Positions 35,661 to 44,706 of a stretch of DNA of 64,000 bases are shown piece after piece; the stretch's first letter is position 1; every line of letters begins with the position of its first letter. The notes beneath the pieces were generated by a model. It was not told where the DNA came from and searched no databases. It was given only the letters and a program-made list of their open reading frames with translations. The position numbers were made by a program, and so were the translations under genes. This DNA comes from an uncultured Shewanella sp. (GTDB taxonomy: Bacteria > Pseudomonadota > Gammaproteobacteria > Enterobacterales > Shewanellaceae), in NCBI GenBank assembly GCA_947503555.1, contig CANNEE010000002.1, positions 310,001-374,000 of the forward strand. The letters run 5' to 3'.

Positions 35661-38417
35661 CTATAGATTATTATGAATTTCTAGGCATTGCTTTACTTCT
35701 TGATAGGCCAGTTTTAGCCCTCTTAAGCTGGTGGTTGTGAGTGATTTTTCATACTCAGGTAATCTTTCTTCATAGGCTTTTAGGGTCTCAAGGTTACAGT
35801 TGCTCGGCAGTAAAGTTTGAGTATAGCGGCGCATAAAGTGGGCACTTTTATGCTTATCTAAGGCGATTAATTTTTCTAATCGCAATTCAGCAGTTGCTTG
35901 GGATAACAAGGTTTGTTGTCTCGGATAAAGGTTATCCATGACTAGGAGCTGCATTGAAGTATTCAGATTGGGTTTAGTGGCTTTGTTATAGAGCTGCTTC
36001 TCAAAAATGACACTTAGATAGTCTCGTTTCGATTTTGCTTCTGGTCTAGCAACCTTGGCCGCTAATGCGCCTCGAAGCCCTGCGTTGGATTGATCTAATT
36101 GGCTCTCTTTTTCTAGCCAGTATTTGGCGCTAGGATGATCATTACGGTTAAGTGCATGAATGATGCGCCAGCGCTGTTCTTGACTAAGGGTGAGTCCCTT
36201 TATGTGGGCTTTATCTTCTAAAAGTTGCACCAGATAATCGAGCGCCCTTGGGGTGGTCGCAAACTCTATATGATTATCAAACCACAGGGTTTGATAATCA
36301 TCATGTTCAGCACTTTCTATAGTCTTACGTAAGCTCATCTGCTCAAGGGCTGATAGCGCAAGGTCTTTATATTTTTTTAGCGCCCTTAGTTTGGCTTTAC
36401 CGATTGTATCTTTCCTAGGTTTATCTCCTGTGTTTTCCTTTGCCGTTATACGTTTTATATTCAGGCTGTCTAGATAGAATTTAGCCTTAGTGAGATAGCC
36501 AATAATTTGATTAAGCACGACCAAGTCTTGCTCCTTAGGCGCATTAACAAAGACTGTGCCCAAGAACTGTTTTAAAGAAAGGTTGCTATCCAGAACTGCA
36601 TCCCAAAGGCTTTGCCATAACATAGAGCGAAGTAAAGGGTTCTGAATTTGGTTTAGCTGAGCTTGTGCTGTGGCAAAAGAGATAGGGTCAAGTATGACCT
36701 TGGCGTAACCCCAATCTTCAAAGTTTGGATAGACTAAAGAGGGGCACTTGAGTCCCCTTAGTTGGCTAAACTCAGTTCTTTTACCATCATATTCGACTTC
36801 TTTAATAAGATAGGGGGTTAGGCCTGAGTAGCCTTGAGCAAAGAGAATAAGCTGCACTTTTTGATGTCGTAACAGGGGGGCGCCGACTTTAGCAGGTAAC
36901 TGTTTTAGTGCGATAGATTCAATAAAGTCTTGTTGGCATGTCAGCTCTACCTTAAGAGTATTCACGCCTGCTGTATCGAGCCAGCTGCGTTGCCAATGGC
37001 TGAGGTCTTGGCCTGCACTTTGGCTCAAGCTTGCTATAAAATCATCTATTTGGGCATTTGTATAGCTGTATGTTTTAAGATACCGGCTGACCCCATTCTG
37101 AAAGGCTTTAGCACCGAGTAAATGCCTAAGTTGGTTGAGTACAGCGGCTCCTTTTGAGTAGGTAATGGCATTGATATTGTCAAAAGCATTAGCTGTGGAC
37201 GGAACGTTCACCTCAATAGGGTGGGTTGTCACAGCGCTGTCCAGTTCGTAGGCTTTTCGTTTTCCCTTGGTATAAAAACGTCGCCAAGCATGGTTAAATT
37301 CTGTCGCTTTTTCTAAGGCCAAGGTAGCCATCATAGAGGCGAAGCTTTCATTAAGCCATAGGCCGTTCCACCACCTCATAGTGACTAGGTTGCCAAACCA
37401 TTGATGAGCAAGCTCATGCATAATGACATTGGCAAGTTGCTGTCTCTGTGTACTTGTCATTTGAGTGCTAGTAAGAAATCTATCCTCTGAGAAGGTGCTG
37501 GCACCGGTGTTTTCCATGGCGCCATAGCGAAATTCTGGTACTAGGATTTGATCATATTTCTTAAAGGGGTAGGGAATATCAAAATAATCATCAAAGAAGC
37601 TTAGCCCTTGTTGGGTGTAGCCAAACCAATGCCGAGGATTAACCTTATCTGCGATTGATTGACGGGCAAAAAGGCGTAAAGGATAAGGGCCTGTATTGTC
37701 TTGCCATTGAAAGTAGGGGCCAGCATGAAGCGAAAAGGTATAGGGACTGATTGCCGGTGTAGCCAGAAATTGCCAATTTGCCAACATGCCTTTATCCGTT
37801 ACGCTTGTTTCTTTGGTTGTGCTAATGACTTGCCAATCTTTGGGGGCCGTGACTGTCAGATGAAATTTGGCTTTAATATCGCTTTGATCAAATAGAGCAA
37901 ATACCTTATGGGCGGCGGCAGGCTGAAAGTGTGAATAGAGGTACGTTTTGCCATCTTGTGGATCGACAAACTGGTGAAGTCCTTCCCCTGAGTGGCTGTA
38001 GCTAAGTCTTGTTGTCAGCGTAATCTTATTTGCACCAGATCTTAATAGCTTAGGGTTTATTTCAAGGTAATGGCCGTTATAGCTAGGGTAGAGAAACTTG
38101 TCATTAATTGTCAGCTTGCTTATTTGCGCTTGGGCAATATCGAGTCTTAGTGGCTTGTTGGTATCACTTAAGTCAAATTCAATACGGTTGACGACAGTAA
38201 AGAACTTTTGCTGGCCTAGGTTAATGTCGAAGAAGTAATTTACATTGGAAATACGTTCGGCGCGAATTTCGGCTTGTTCCCGTGTGAGGTGATGGCTTGT
38301 TGCGCTCTGCTTGTTAATCGGGGTTTGAGTGGCTGAGCATCCTACTGTTAAGGCGATCGTAAAAACTGATAGAAGAAGTACCAAGATGCTCGAGTTTATT
38401 TTTGCTTTTGCCACCAC
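35661..38417 (-). CDS. M1-family aminopeptidase lipoprotein
   Basis: The 918-residue protein begins at GTG with AAGG 6 nt upstream. It has a lipoprotein signal (TIALTVGC), so it is anchored to a membrane facing the periplasm. The M1 hallmarks are the exopeptidase motif GAMEN (YGAMENTGAS) and the zinc site HELAHQW with the downstream glutamate in NESFASM. The N-terminal beta domain and C-terminal helical ERAP1-like domain complete the usual architecture. It is related to PepN/aminopeptidase N but is a secreted form with divergent C-terminus. It would trim peptides in the periplasm, like the S9 enzyme at 4584. Confidence 0.92.
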   Translation of the reverse strand: MVAKAKINSSILVLLLSVFTIALTVGCSATQTPINKQSATSHHLTREQAEIRAERISNVNYFFDINLGQQKFFTVVNRIEFDLSDTNKPLRLDIAQAQISKLTINDKFLYPSYNGHYLEINPKLLRSGANKITLTTRLSYSHSGEGLHQFVDPQDGKTYLYSHFQPAAAHKVFALFDQSDIKAKFHLTVTAPKDWQVISTTKETSVTDKGMLANWQFLATPAISPYTFSLHAGPYFQWQDNTGPYPLRLFARQSIADKVNPRHWFGYTQQGLSFFDDYFDIPYPFKKYDQILVPEFRYGAMENTGASTFSEDRFLTSTQMTSTQRQQLANVIMHELAHQWFGNLVTMRWWNGLWLNESFASMMATLALEKATEFNHAWRRFYTKGKRKAYELDSAVTTHPIEVNVPSTANAFDNINAITYSKGAAVLNQLRHLLGAKAFQNGVSRYLKTYSYTNAQIDDFIASLSQSAGQDLSHWQRSWLDTAGVNTLKVELTCQQDFIESIALKQLPAKVGAPLLRHQKVQLILFAQGYSGLTPYLIKEVEYDGKRTEFSQLRGLKCPSLVYPNFEDWGYAKVILDPISFATAQAQLNQIQNPLLRSMLWQSLWDAVLDSNLSLKQFLGTVFVNAPKEQDLVVLNQIIGYLTKAKFYLDSLNIKRITAKENTGDKPRKDTIGKAKLRALKKYKDLALSALEQMSLRKTIESAEHDDYQTLWFDNHIEFATTPRALDYLVQLLEDKAHIKGLTLSQEQRWRIIHALNRNDHPSAKYWLEKESQLDQSNAGLRGALAAKVARPEAKSKRDYLSVIFEKQLYNKATKPNLNTSMQLLVMDNLYPRQQTLLSQATAELRLEKLIALDKHKSAHFMRRYTQTLLPSNCNLETLKAYEERLPEYEKSLTTTSLRGLKLAYQEVKQCLEIHNNL

Positions 38418-38530
38418 TGAAAACCTTGCAGCTGTTGTTATTGGGTCAGTACCCTAACGTAACTGTATATGGGGTGCAAGTGTGGGCATCAATGACCAGT
38501 AAGCTGTCAGGGTTTTACGCCGTCAGGATA

Positions 38531-38560
38531 TGAAAAAGCCAGCTAGCTGCTGGCTTTTCG
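38531..38560 (-). terminator. Terminator of the def-COG3014-lpoB operon
   Basis: On the minus strand, AAAAGCCAGC and GCTGGCTTTT make a 10-bp stem with a 5-base loop and T-rich tail, 17 bases after the lpoB stop codon. Confidence 0.88.
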
Positions 38561-38576
38561 TATGCTCATATAGTGG

Positions 38577-39170
38577 TTACTGGCCGAACAGAGATTTAGA
38601 CTTTCTCTTGCGGATCTCTTTTTCGTCAGACCATTCTATAAGGCCTGTTTCGAGATCCATTAGACGCATGGTCATCTTATAGTAAACATCTTTAGTGCTA
38701 CCATCGGTTTTAACTATGCTAGATAGATTGCCGTAAAGCATATATTGGGCACCAATTTGACGGCCAAAGTTGATGGCAGTAGAAGGGTCGACCATGCCAG
38801 AGTTGTTCTGATAATCAAGCTGCTTACGCACGGCATCCACTTTTGTCATATCGATGAAACGGAACTGACCTGAACGTAGCAGTTTATTAGCGATTGAATC
38901 GGTAACGGATTCTGTGTCAATGTGCTCAGAGGTCTTATTCTTTATTCTATCGACAAACAGAATTGGACGGCCTGCTTGAGTGAGTGCAACGATAGGTGGA
39001 AAGGTCAACATGCTATCGACCATTTTGTCTGTGATTGCCTGAAGATCCGTTGAACCGAAGTTCTCATTAACCGTTTCTACCTCGGTGGCATCGCCATACT
39101 CGACTTTGCTTTGACAACCCGCAAGTCCAATGGCCACCGCCAATACAAAAAGAAGTTTAAAGTGTTTCAT
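38577..39170 (-). CDS. lpoB: Penicillin-binding protein 1B activator LpoB
   Basis: LpoB is an outer-membrane lipoprotein that reaches through the periplasm to stimulate PBP1B in peptidoglycan synthesis. From the ATG at 39170 (GGAA upstream; preferred over an ATG 12 bases earlier) it has 197 residues, a lipobox GLAGC and the folded domain with IVALTQAGRPILFVDRIKNKTSEHIDT, and DPSTAINFGRQIGAQYMLYGNL. The linker between lipid anchor and domain is short, unlike the long Pro-rich linker of E. coli LpoB. It is the last gene of the def-COG3014-lpoB set, a known neighbourhood for LpoB. Confidence 0.9.
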   Translation of the reverse strand: MKHFKLLFVLAVAIGLAGCQSKVEYGDATEVETVNENFGSTDLQAITDKMVDSMLTFPPIVALTQAGRPILFVDRIKNKTSEHIDTESVTDSIANKLLRSGQFRFIDMTKVDAVRKQLDYQNNSGMVDPSTAINFGRQIGAQYMLYGNLSSIVKTDGSTKDVYYKMTMRLMDLETGLIEWSDEKEIRKRKSKSLFGQ

Positions 39171-39243
39171 AGTCAGTTCCATTATGTGGTTGATTAAGTT
39201 TATATTTAGAGTTTATTCGCCAATATAGCAAGTCCTAATTTGT

Positions 39244-40644
39244 TTAAATTAAGATGGAATAAAAGCGAATATAAGCTCCAGTCTCTATTGCCCAGACTAA
39301 AGTGGTTCTTCCTGCTTCTACTGAAATTTCAGTAGCAGGGCTTTGATCTAAGTTGATTTGATAATTGCCAGCAGCCATGTATTTACGGGCGATTTGCGCT
39401 TGTCTCGGTAGGGTTAACCAGCTGCGCCTGTCCGCTTGCTCAGAAACAACATTGAAAATTTGCATCGCAATTAAGCCAACATCGGTTTGATTATTTCTTT
39501 TCTTACTCTTGCTTCCTATACTGCTTGCCATCTCTGCTTTGGCGTAGATCCTAGCCGCTTGACGAACTAGAGCGCCGGGAAGTGCCTCTTTAAGTGCATT
39601 AATCGCTAGGGCATCCATCTCTGTGATAGGCGCCGCAGTGAGTTGCCTACCAAGGCCGTAGATATTGGCTGGCTCTATCATGGAAGGAGTAGGCCAGTAG
39701 GTTGCCAGTGACGCGGTTTGTATATTGCCGTCAATAGTAAAAGGTACGGTAAGGCTTTGCTTTTCTGGCACAAAACCTTTTTCTACTAAGAAAATGACCT
39801 GTCCTTGCCCAGGTTGTTGAAGTCTTGCTTTACCCCATTTTCTTTCAAATGCCTGGTATTGCTCCATGCCTAACTGCTTAGCGAGGCGCACTAAATCTTG
39901 TTGGAGAAAGGGGTTGTCAGGATTAATTTGCGCCGCTTTACGATAATCGATAAAGGCGTCGTTAGGCTCACCGAGGATTTCGTGCAACATGCCCGTGACA
40001 TAATAACTATAGGCATTAAGAAATGAGCTAGTGACAGTGCCTGAACTATCTTCTAATCGTTTTACTTCATTATCTATGGTGCCATTAGCCATAGCACGTA
40101 CAGTTGCTTGGGATTTCTCATATTTTTCCTGTTCAAGCCCTTGTAGCTCATTTGCACGTCTGACTTCGACGAGGGCACCTTGAAAATCGCCTTGAAATAG
40201 GTAATTAAAGGCTTGATATTGGTGCAGCATGATGCGCTCAAAACCTGGGCCTCGATAGGGAATTGCATTGTCATTTAACAGTATGCTTGAGGCGGTACCA
40301 CCGATTTCCGATGCACTGATAGTGGCTTTGTCATCGAAATATCGATAGTCAGCTATAGCTTGATTAAATAGTTGTTGGCTAAGGGAAAAGTCTCCTGAAA
40401 TCTGTGCCACCCTGCCAGCTTCTTGGGCATATAATAGGCCATCATTACTGCTGATTTGTGCTCTAAGCTCACTAAGCTCTCGGGTCGGGTTATTGCTGGC
40501 AAGATCTTGTTTAACCGGCGCGATTTGTGAGGGGTAGTTAATAAAGACGCTGTTATAGGCGCAACCTGTTAGCCCTATACAGAGCAGGATAACAGAAAAA
40601 AGAGTCTTAGATATTCCAGCTAATGCTGAGCTTGTTGAAATCAT
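39244..40644 (-). CDS. COG3014 lipoprotein with TPR-like repeats
   Basis: The 466-residue lipoprotein (lipobox GLTGC, Cys about 28) belongs to the COG3014 family, commonly encoded next to LpoB. Its middle contains tetratricopeptide-like helices such as NDAFIDYRKAAQINPDNPFLQQDLVRLAKQLG. The C-terminus is a beta-rich domain. The start ATG overlaps the def stop codon by one base (TAATG), which indicates translational coupling. The molecular role is unknown; the context suggests help in peptidoglycan synthesis or envelope maintenance. Confidence 0.85.
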   Translation of the reverse strand: MISTSSALAGISKTLFSVILLCIGLTGCAYNSVFINYPSQIAPVKQDLASNNPTRELSELRAQISSNDGLLYAQEAGRVAQISGDFSLSQQLFNQAIADYRYFDDKATISASEIGGTASSILLNDNAIPYRGPGFERIMLHQYQAFNYLFQGDFQGALVEVRRANELQGLEQEKYEKSQATVRAMANGTIDNEVKRLEDSSGTVTSSFLNAYSYYVTGMLHEILGEPNDAFIDYRKAAQINPDNPFLQQDLVRLAKQLGMEQYQAFERKWGKARLQQPGQGQVIFLVEKGFVPEKQSLTVPFTIDGNIQTASLATYWPTPSMIEPANIYGLGRQLTAAPITEMDALAINALKEALPGALVRQAARIYAKAEMASSIGSKSKKRNNQTDVGLIAMQIFNVVSEQADRRSWLTLPRQAQIARKYMAAGNYQINLDQSPATEISVEAGRTTLVWAIETGAYIRFYSILI

Positions 40645-41129
40645 TATCCCACCTGTAGCGGAGAGAGTTTTATCCGCTCCATAAGTGTAATGCCTTGCAA
40701 GTGATCATATTCATGTTGAAAAATGTTGGCGACAAAGCCTTCAAATCTCTGTTTATGCCATTGGCCGCTTACATCTTGAAAGCTGGCTTCAACCCATGTG
40801 TGGCGCATCACTTTAAGTTTACGTCTAGGAATGGATAGGCAGCCTTCATTACTGGGAACGAGCTCTGGGCTCACAGCCTCAATTTTAGGGTTGATAATGG
40901 TTAAAGGCTCCATCTGCGGAGCCTTGGGGTAGCGCTCATTGGGATGAGAGGCAAGAATAAAAACGGCTAACGATACAGATAGCTGAGGCGCGGCAATACC
41001 GACTCCCTTTTCATACTCAATTGTTTGCAGCATTTGCTCAACGAGCAGAGTTAATGCTTGATTAAACTCAGTAACAGGTGCGGCTACCTGCTTGAGAATA
41101 GGATCGCCGATTTGCGCTATGGTAGACAT
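40644..41129 (-). CDS. def: Peptide deformylase
   Basis: This metalloenzyme removes the formyl group from nascent proteins. The three PDF motifs are present in the 161-residue protein: GVGIAAPQ (42-49), EGCLS (95-99, Cys97 metal ligand) and HEYDH (139-143, His139, Glu140, His143). Motif 1 has Ile where most bacterial enzymes have Leu. It is not next to fmt as the housekeeping def usually is, so it may be a second paralogue. It is coupled to the COG3014 gene downstream. Confidence 0.94.
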   Translation of the reverse strand: MSTIAQIGDPILKQVAAPVTEFNQALTLLVEQMLQTIEYEKGVGIAAPQLSVSLAVFILASHPNERYPKAPQMEPLTIINPKIEAVSPELVPSNEGCLSIPRRKLKVMRHTWVEASFQDVSGQWHKQRFEGFVANIFQHEYDHLQGITLMERIKLSPLQVG

Positions 41130-41238
41130 ATTTGCTTGCCTCGTTGGTCGCTAGACTTGCTGTTCCTTGGTAATAACACTTGGTTTTAGTACAAATGGCA
41201 CAATAAAATGAACCATTTGCATTTAAATTTGAGTATAT

Positions 41239-41451
41239 CTAGTAATGTGGCGGCGGTGTTTCTTCGGCCTGAGTTGCCATATTACTTGGCTCAATTGCTT
41301 TAAGCTTACCGATAAGATGAGTGATCACCTCTTGTTGATCTGTTACTAAGTCATTGAGCTTGACGACCTGCTGATTCAGCTCTTCGATTGTCATATCCTG
41401 AAAAGCTAATTTGGTTTCAAGCTCTTCAACTCTTTGTTCTAAATCTGCCAT
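41239..41451 (-). CDS. slyX: SlyX family protein
   Basis: This 70-residue protein is mostly one coiled coil ([26 protein letters not shown]) and ends with the family's PPPPHY-like tail (ETPPPHY). The start at 41451 has AGAGGT upstream; an extended in-frame start 30 bases earlier overlaps the upstream gene and is less likely. Function is unknown; slyX often lies near fkpA/slyD, as it does here. It starts eight bases after the WD40 gene, so the two form an operon. Confidence 0.9.
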   Translation of the reverse strand: MADLEQRVEELETKLAFQDMTIEELNQQVVKLNDLVTDQQEVITHLIGKLKAIEPSNMATQAEETPPPHY

Positions 41452-41459
41452 TGATACCT

Positions 41460-42419
41460 CTAGTGCGACAGCAGCGGCCAAGATTCTACCAAGCCGTTAC
41501 TACTGATGCTTGTAACACTTTGTATGTTATTGTGAGAGACCGAGTATACAACGGCTCCCTTGGTTTTGGCTTTTTTTGTCCGTTTCACTTTCCAAGTGGC
41601 GATTTTTTTTCCGCTATCATTTTGCCAAACTAGTACTTCTCTTGCTGGAGTGCCTGTGAGCAGTTGACTGTCATTATTGATAAATCGCGCCGCTGAAAAG
41701 TTCATTTTCCGTCTTTTTATGTTGAGCCTACTTAGCTCTTGACCACTTTGGTTGTTCCAAATTCTGGCATCATTGGTACTATCTCCTGCAAAGCTTAAAG
41801 CGCCATTTTGGCTTAAGGCAACCTTGATAACACGAGAGTTAAACTGCCACTTATGTATCGGTTGTCCCGTTGTTGCATGCCAAAGAATCGCTTGTTGATC
41901 ATTACTGCCGCTAAGAGCAAAGCGCCCGTCGGCCGATAGTGCCACACTATTGATTCTTTCATTGTGGCCAAGAAACTGAATGAGACTGCCTTTAACACTG
42001 TCCAATGACATGACAGAGCCATTGTTGAGCCCAATTAGCAGTGCGCCATTGTTTGCTACTGCCACGCTTTGACCACTCGATGGTAGCGACCACCATCCAA
42101 GTGATTTTCCGTCATTCATTTTCCATAGGGCAACTGAATCCTTGCTTAACGTTGCAGCATATCGATTGTTTGGAGAGATATGGGTATCAATGACATTGTT
42201 TTGGTTGGTTTCATTATGCCAAGTGTATTTTAGTTGTTGAGTATCGAGTGCCCAGAGTTGGACACCACTGTTGGCCGTGCTAATAACCGCATATTTAGCA
42301 TTGGAAGATAAGGATGCACTATAACTGGGCTCTTGCACGAGTTGGATCACATTTTCATCTTTTGGTTGGCACCCTTGCAGACAAATTGAACAAATAAGTA
42401 GCAATAAAATATTTTTCAT
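41460..42419 (-). CDS. WD40-repeat lipoprotein
   Basis: From the ATG at 42419 (GGGAG upstream; an extended frame to 42494 lacks a good ribosome-binding site) the product has 319 residues. The lipobox is LQGC (Cys about 17). It has at least five WD40-like blades, with repeats such as [29 protein letters not shown] and NTRIIK-type variants. A periplasmic or outer-membrane beta-propeller is expected, probably a scaffold. Its partner is unknown. Position upstream of slyX and divergent from fkpA is conserved-looking for Shewanella. Confidence 0.85.
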   Translation of the reverse strand: MKNILLLLICSICLQGCQPKDENVIQLVQEPSYSASLSSNAKYAVISTANSGVQLWALDTQQLKYTWHNETNQNNVIDTHISPNNRYAATLSKDSVALWKMNDGKSLGWWSLPSSGQSVAVANNGALLIGLNNGSVMSLDSVKGSLIQFLGHNERINSVALSADGRFALSGSNDQQAILWHATTGQPIHKWQFNSRVIKVALSQNGALSFAGDSTNDARIWNNQSGQELSRLNIKRRKMNFSAARFINNDSQLLTGTPAREVLVWQNDSGKKIATWKVKRTKKAKTKGAVVYSVSHNNIQSVTSISSNGLVESWPLLSH

Positions 42420-42557
42420 GAACTTGCTCCCTGTTTTACTGTCTGTTTTAACACGCTTGCATGACTGCGACACTTTGATTTGGAATAACAACATAAACAG
42501 TATAAAGTGGTGCGCTAATTATCATTGTAACCACTTAGGGACGCTGAGGAAGCATTA

Positions 42558-43334
42558 ATGAAATCTATTTATAAATTATCTTTGGTTGCGCTAGCCGTAG
42601 TGGGCTTGTCAGCTTGTAATGAAAAACAAAAAGTTGAAGAGACTAAGCCAGCAGTAGAATTAACAACTGAAGCGCAAAAAGAAGCTTATAGTGTAGGCGC
42701 TTCTATTGGCCGTTATATGGCAGGCCACATTAAAGAGCAGGAAGAGCTAGGTATGAAGGCTGATAGAAGTCTAATCATCACTGGCTTTAGCAATGGTTTA
42801 AATGATGAAATGAAGCTGACTGAAGAAGAGATGCAAACGGTTCTTCAAGGTCTAGATAAGAAGCTTAATGAGAAACGCGCTGAGCATGCTAAGGCATTAG
42901 CAGCTAAGACAGTTGAAGAAGGTAAAGCCTATCTAGAAGCTAACAAAGCTAAAGAAGGTGTAACCACTACCGATAGCGGTCTGCAGTATGAAGTATTGGT
43001 TGCTGGCGAAGGTGAGAAACCTGCCGCAGAAGATACAGTTGAAGTACATTATAAAGGTACTTTAATTGACGGTACTGAATTTGATAGCTCATACAAGCGT
43101 GGTGAGACGGCTAAGTTCCCGTTGAATCGCGTGATTGCAGGTTGGACTGAAGGTGTTCAGTTAATGCCTGTTGGCGCTAAGTATAAGTTTGTGATCCCAG
43201 CTGAGCTTGCTTATGGCGATCGCGATACAGGTACTATCCCTGCTAACTCTACCTTAGTATTTGAAGTTGAACTTGTTTCAATTGATAAGGCTGGAGCCGC
43301 AGAAGCAAAGGCTAAAGAAGCTCCAAAGAGCTAA
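42558..43334 (+). CDS. fkpA: FKBP-type peptidyl-prolyl isomerase, FkpA/Mip type
   Basis: The 258-residue protein has a signal with a lipobox (GLSAC, Cys about 20), an N-terminal dimerisation region of helices (about 35-130) and a C-terminal FKBP domain. FKBP features are VEVHYKGTLIDGTEFDSSY, FPLNRVIAGWTEGVQLMPVGAKYKFVIP and LAYGDRDTGTIPANSTLVFEVEL. It isomerises X-Pro bonds and chaperones envelope proteins. The lipobox differs from E. coli FkpA, which is soluble, and is closer to the Mip lipoproteins. An Ala/Lys-rich tail follows the domain. A strong terminator comes 15 bases after the stop codon. Confidence 0.93.
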   Translation: MKSIYKLSLVALAVVGLSACNEKQKVEETKPAVELTTEAQKEAYSVGASIGRYMAGHIKEQEELGMKADRSLIITGFSNGLNDEMKLTEEEMQTVLQGLDKKLNEKRAEHAKALAAKTVEEGKAYLEANKAKEGVTTTDSGLQYEVLVAGEGEKPAAEDTVEVHYKGTLIDGTEFDSSYKRGETAKFPLNRVIAGWTEGVQLMPVGAKYKFVIPAELAYGDRDTGTIPANSTLVFEVELVSIDKAGAAEAKAKEAPKS

Positions 43335-43346
43335 TATACTCTTAAT

Positions 43347-43374
43347 AAAAAAGGCGCTAAAGCGCCTTTTTTAT
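43347..43374 (+). terminator. Terminator of fkpA
   Basis: A 12-bp perfect stem (AAAAAAGGCGCT / AGCGCCTTTTTT) with a 2-base nominal loop and T tail lies directly after fkpA. Confidence 0.92.
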
Positions 43375-43527
43375 TGCGCTTTTGCCATGGTCGAATTTTT
43401 TTGACGTCGTATTATCGTTGTTGAACGATAGTATGAGGAAGAGTATTAAGATAGAGCATAATGGAATAGCCAATATAATTCGCCATAGATTAGAATGAAT
43501 TTAGATATTGAGTAGTAGGCTATAACC

Positions 43528-43902
43528 GTGGAATATGACTTTAGAAGAAACACACTAACCGGCACTATTTTTGCGAACTTCAATATGGAGCATCAGGTTC
43601 TAGGACGATGGTTTAGCGAAGAGCTTGGGGATGATAAAAGTGTTTATCAGGCAGTTAATCGAGGAATAGAGCAAGTTAGAGCGGCTAAGCTTGAAGTCTG
43701 GCGGTTTGTTGGTGGAGAGCTTTCTATTGAGCTAGACCAAGAGCAGGTGCGAGTCTTTGCTAATGTCTTAGAGTCAGATCAAGAACACTATTTAGATGAG
43801 TCCGTTTCTTTATATGATGAAGAGTCAGAATGCTTTTGTGGCTTAGAAGACTTTGAGGCTGTGTTGATCAGTTGGCGTAAATTTGTAGAACAAACTCAAT
43901 AG
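43528..43902 (+). CDS. yacL: YacL family protein (UPF0231)
   Basis: The 124-residue acidic protein matches E. coli YacL from MEY-F through LGRWF-EE to YDEES---CG-EDF and W/Y-FV at the end. Function is unknown. The start is GTG with only a weak TAGG before it, but the MEYDF N-terminus aligns with the family. It is a single gene ending at a shared terminator with narP. Confidence 0.88.
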   Translation: MEYDFRRNTLTGTIFANFNMEHQVLGRWFSEELGDDKSVYQAVNRGIEQVRAAKLEVWRFVGGELSIELDQEQVRVFANVLESDQEHYLDESVSLYDEESECFCGLEDFEAVLISWRKFVEQTQ

Positions 43903-43944
43903 AGGGCGTTTTATAGATAAAGTTAAAGAGTAATACTCAATAAG

Positions 43945-43981
43945 AAAACCAGCAAAGCCATTAGCTTTGCTGGTTTTTTTG
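43945..43981. terminator. Bidirectional terminator between yacL and narP
   Basis: A 14-bp stem (AAAACCAGCAAAGC / GCTTTGCTGGTTTT) with a 5-base loop has T-rich ends on both strands and lies between convergent genes. Confidence 0.92.
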
Positions 43982-43983
43982 AT

Positions 43984-44613
43984 TTAGCGGTTAAGGTACC
44001 TTACAGCCATTTCGGTACGAGACTTGGCATTGGCCTTGCGCAGCAGGTTTTTAACGTGAACCTTTACTGTGCCTTCACTGATGTGAAGTTGTTCTGAGAT
44101 AATACGATTACTTTGGCCTTCTGCAAGGTGCTCTAAAATCTGCAGTTCTCTAGGTGTTAAGCTATCGATCCACTCTTCTTCATCGGCGCTATTTTTCAGC
44201 TCATAAAGGTACTCTTCAATTTCACCACTGATCACTCTATGGCCTGACATGGCATCCTTTAGCTTATCTAATAGGATATCTGGCTCTGTATCTTTGAGCA
44301 GGTAGCCATCAGCGCCCGCACGTAGTAGTTTGATAACATCTTGTTTAGCGTCGGAAACCGTTAGAATAACGATACGAGAGGTGACCCCCTCTTGTCGCAA
44401 ACCATTAAGGGTATCTAGCCCTGTCATTCCCTTCATGTTGAGATCGAGCAAAATAATGTCAGGCTCTTCACTGGCTACAGCAGAAAGGGCATCGAGGCCA
44501 CTACCCACTTCACCAAAAAGGGTAAAGTCAGAGTCAGAGGTGACGAGTTGACAAATGCCGCGTCGAAGTAATGGATGATCGTCGACAACGAGTACTGAAT
44601 AGGGTTTGCCCAT
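43984..44613 (-). CDS. narP: Nitrate/nitrite response regulator NarP
   Basis: The 209-residue regulator has a receiver domain with the phosphoacceptor Asp57 ([10 protein letters not shown]), the acidic pair DD at 11-12 and Lys in YLLKDT. A NarL/FixJ-type HTH follows ([42 protein letters not shown]). It is transcribed with narQ, 93 bases downstream of it. The pair sits beside nrfA, as in Shewanella, where NarQ-NarP controls nitrate and nitrite respiration without NarX-NarL. A NarP-type 7-2-7 site lies in front of nrfA. Confidence 0.92.
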   Translation of the reverse strand: [209 protein letters not shown]

Positions 44614-44706
44614 GTTGAATATTACCTCTCACTGGGATTGGATATACTTCAGTCAATATGCTGATATTCTCATATTTAGCTACAGAGACTAAAGGGAATA
44701 TTAGCA

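Noticed and set aside
42420-42494. N-terminal extension of the WD40 lipoprotein
   Set aside because: The extension would bury the lipoprotein signal 25 residues inside. GGGAG precedes the ATG at 42419.
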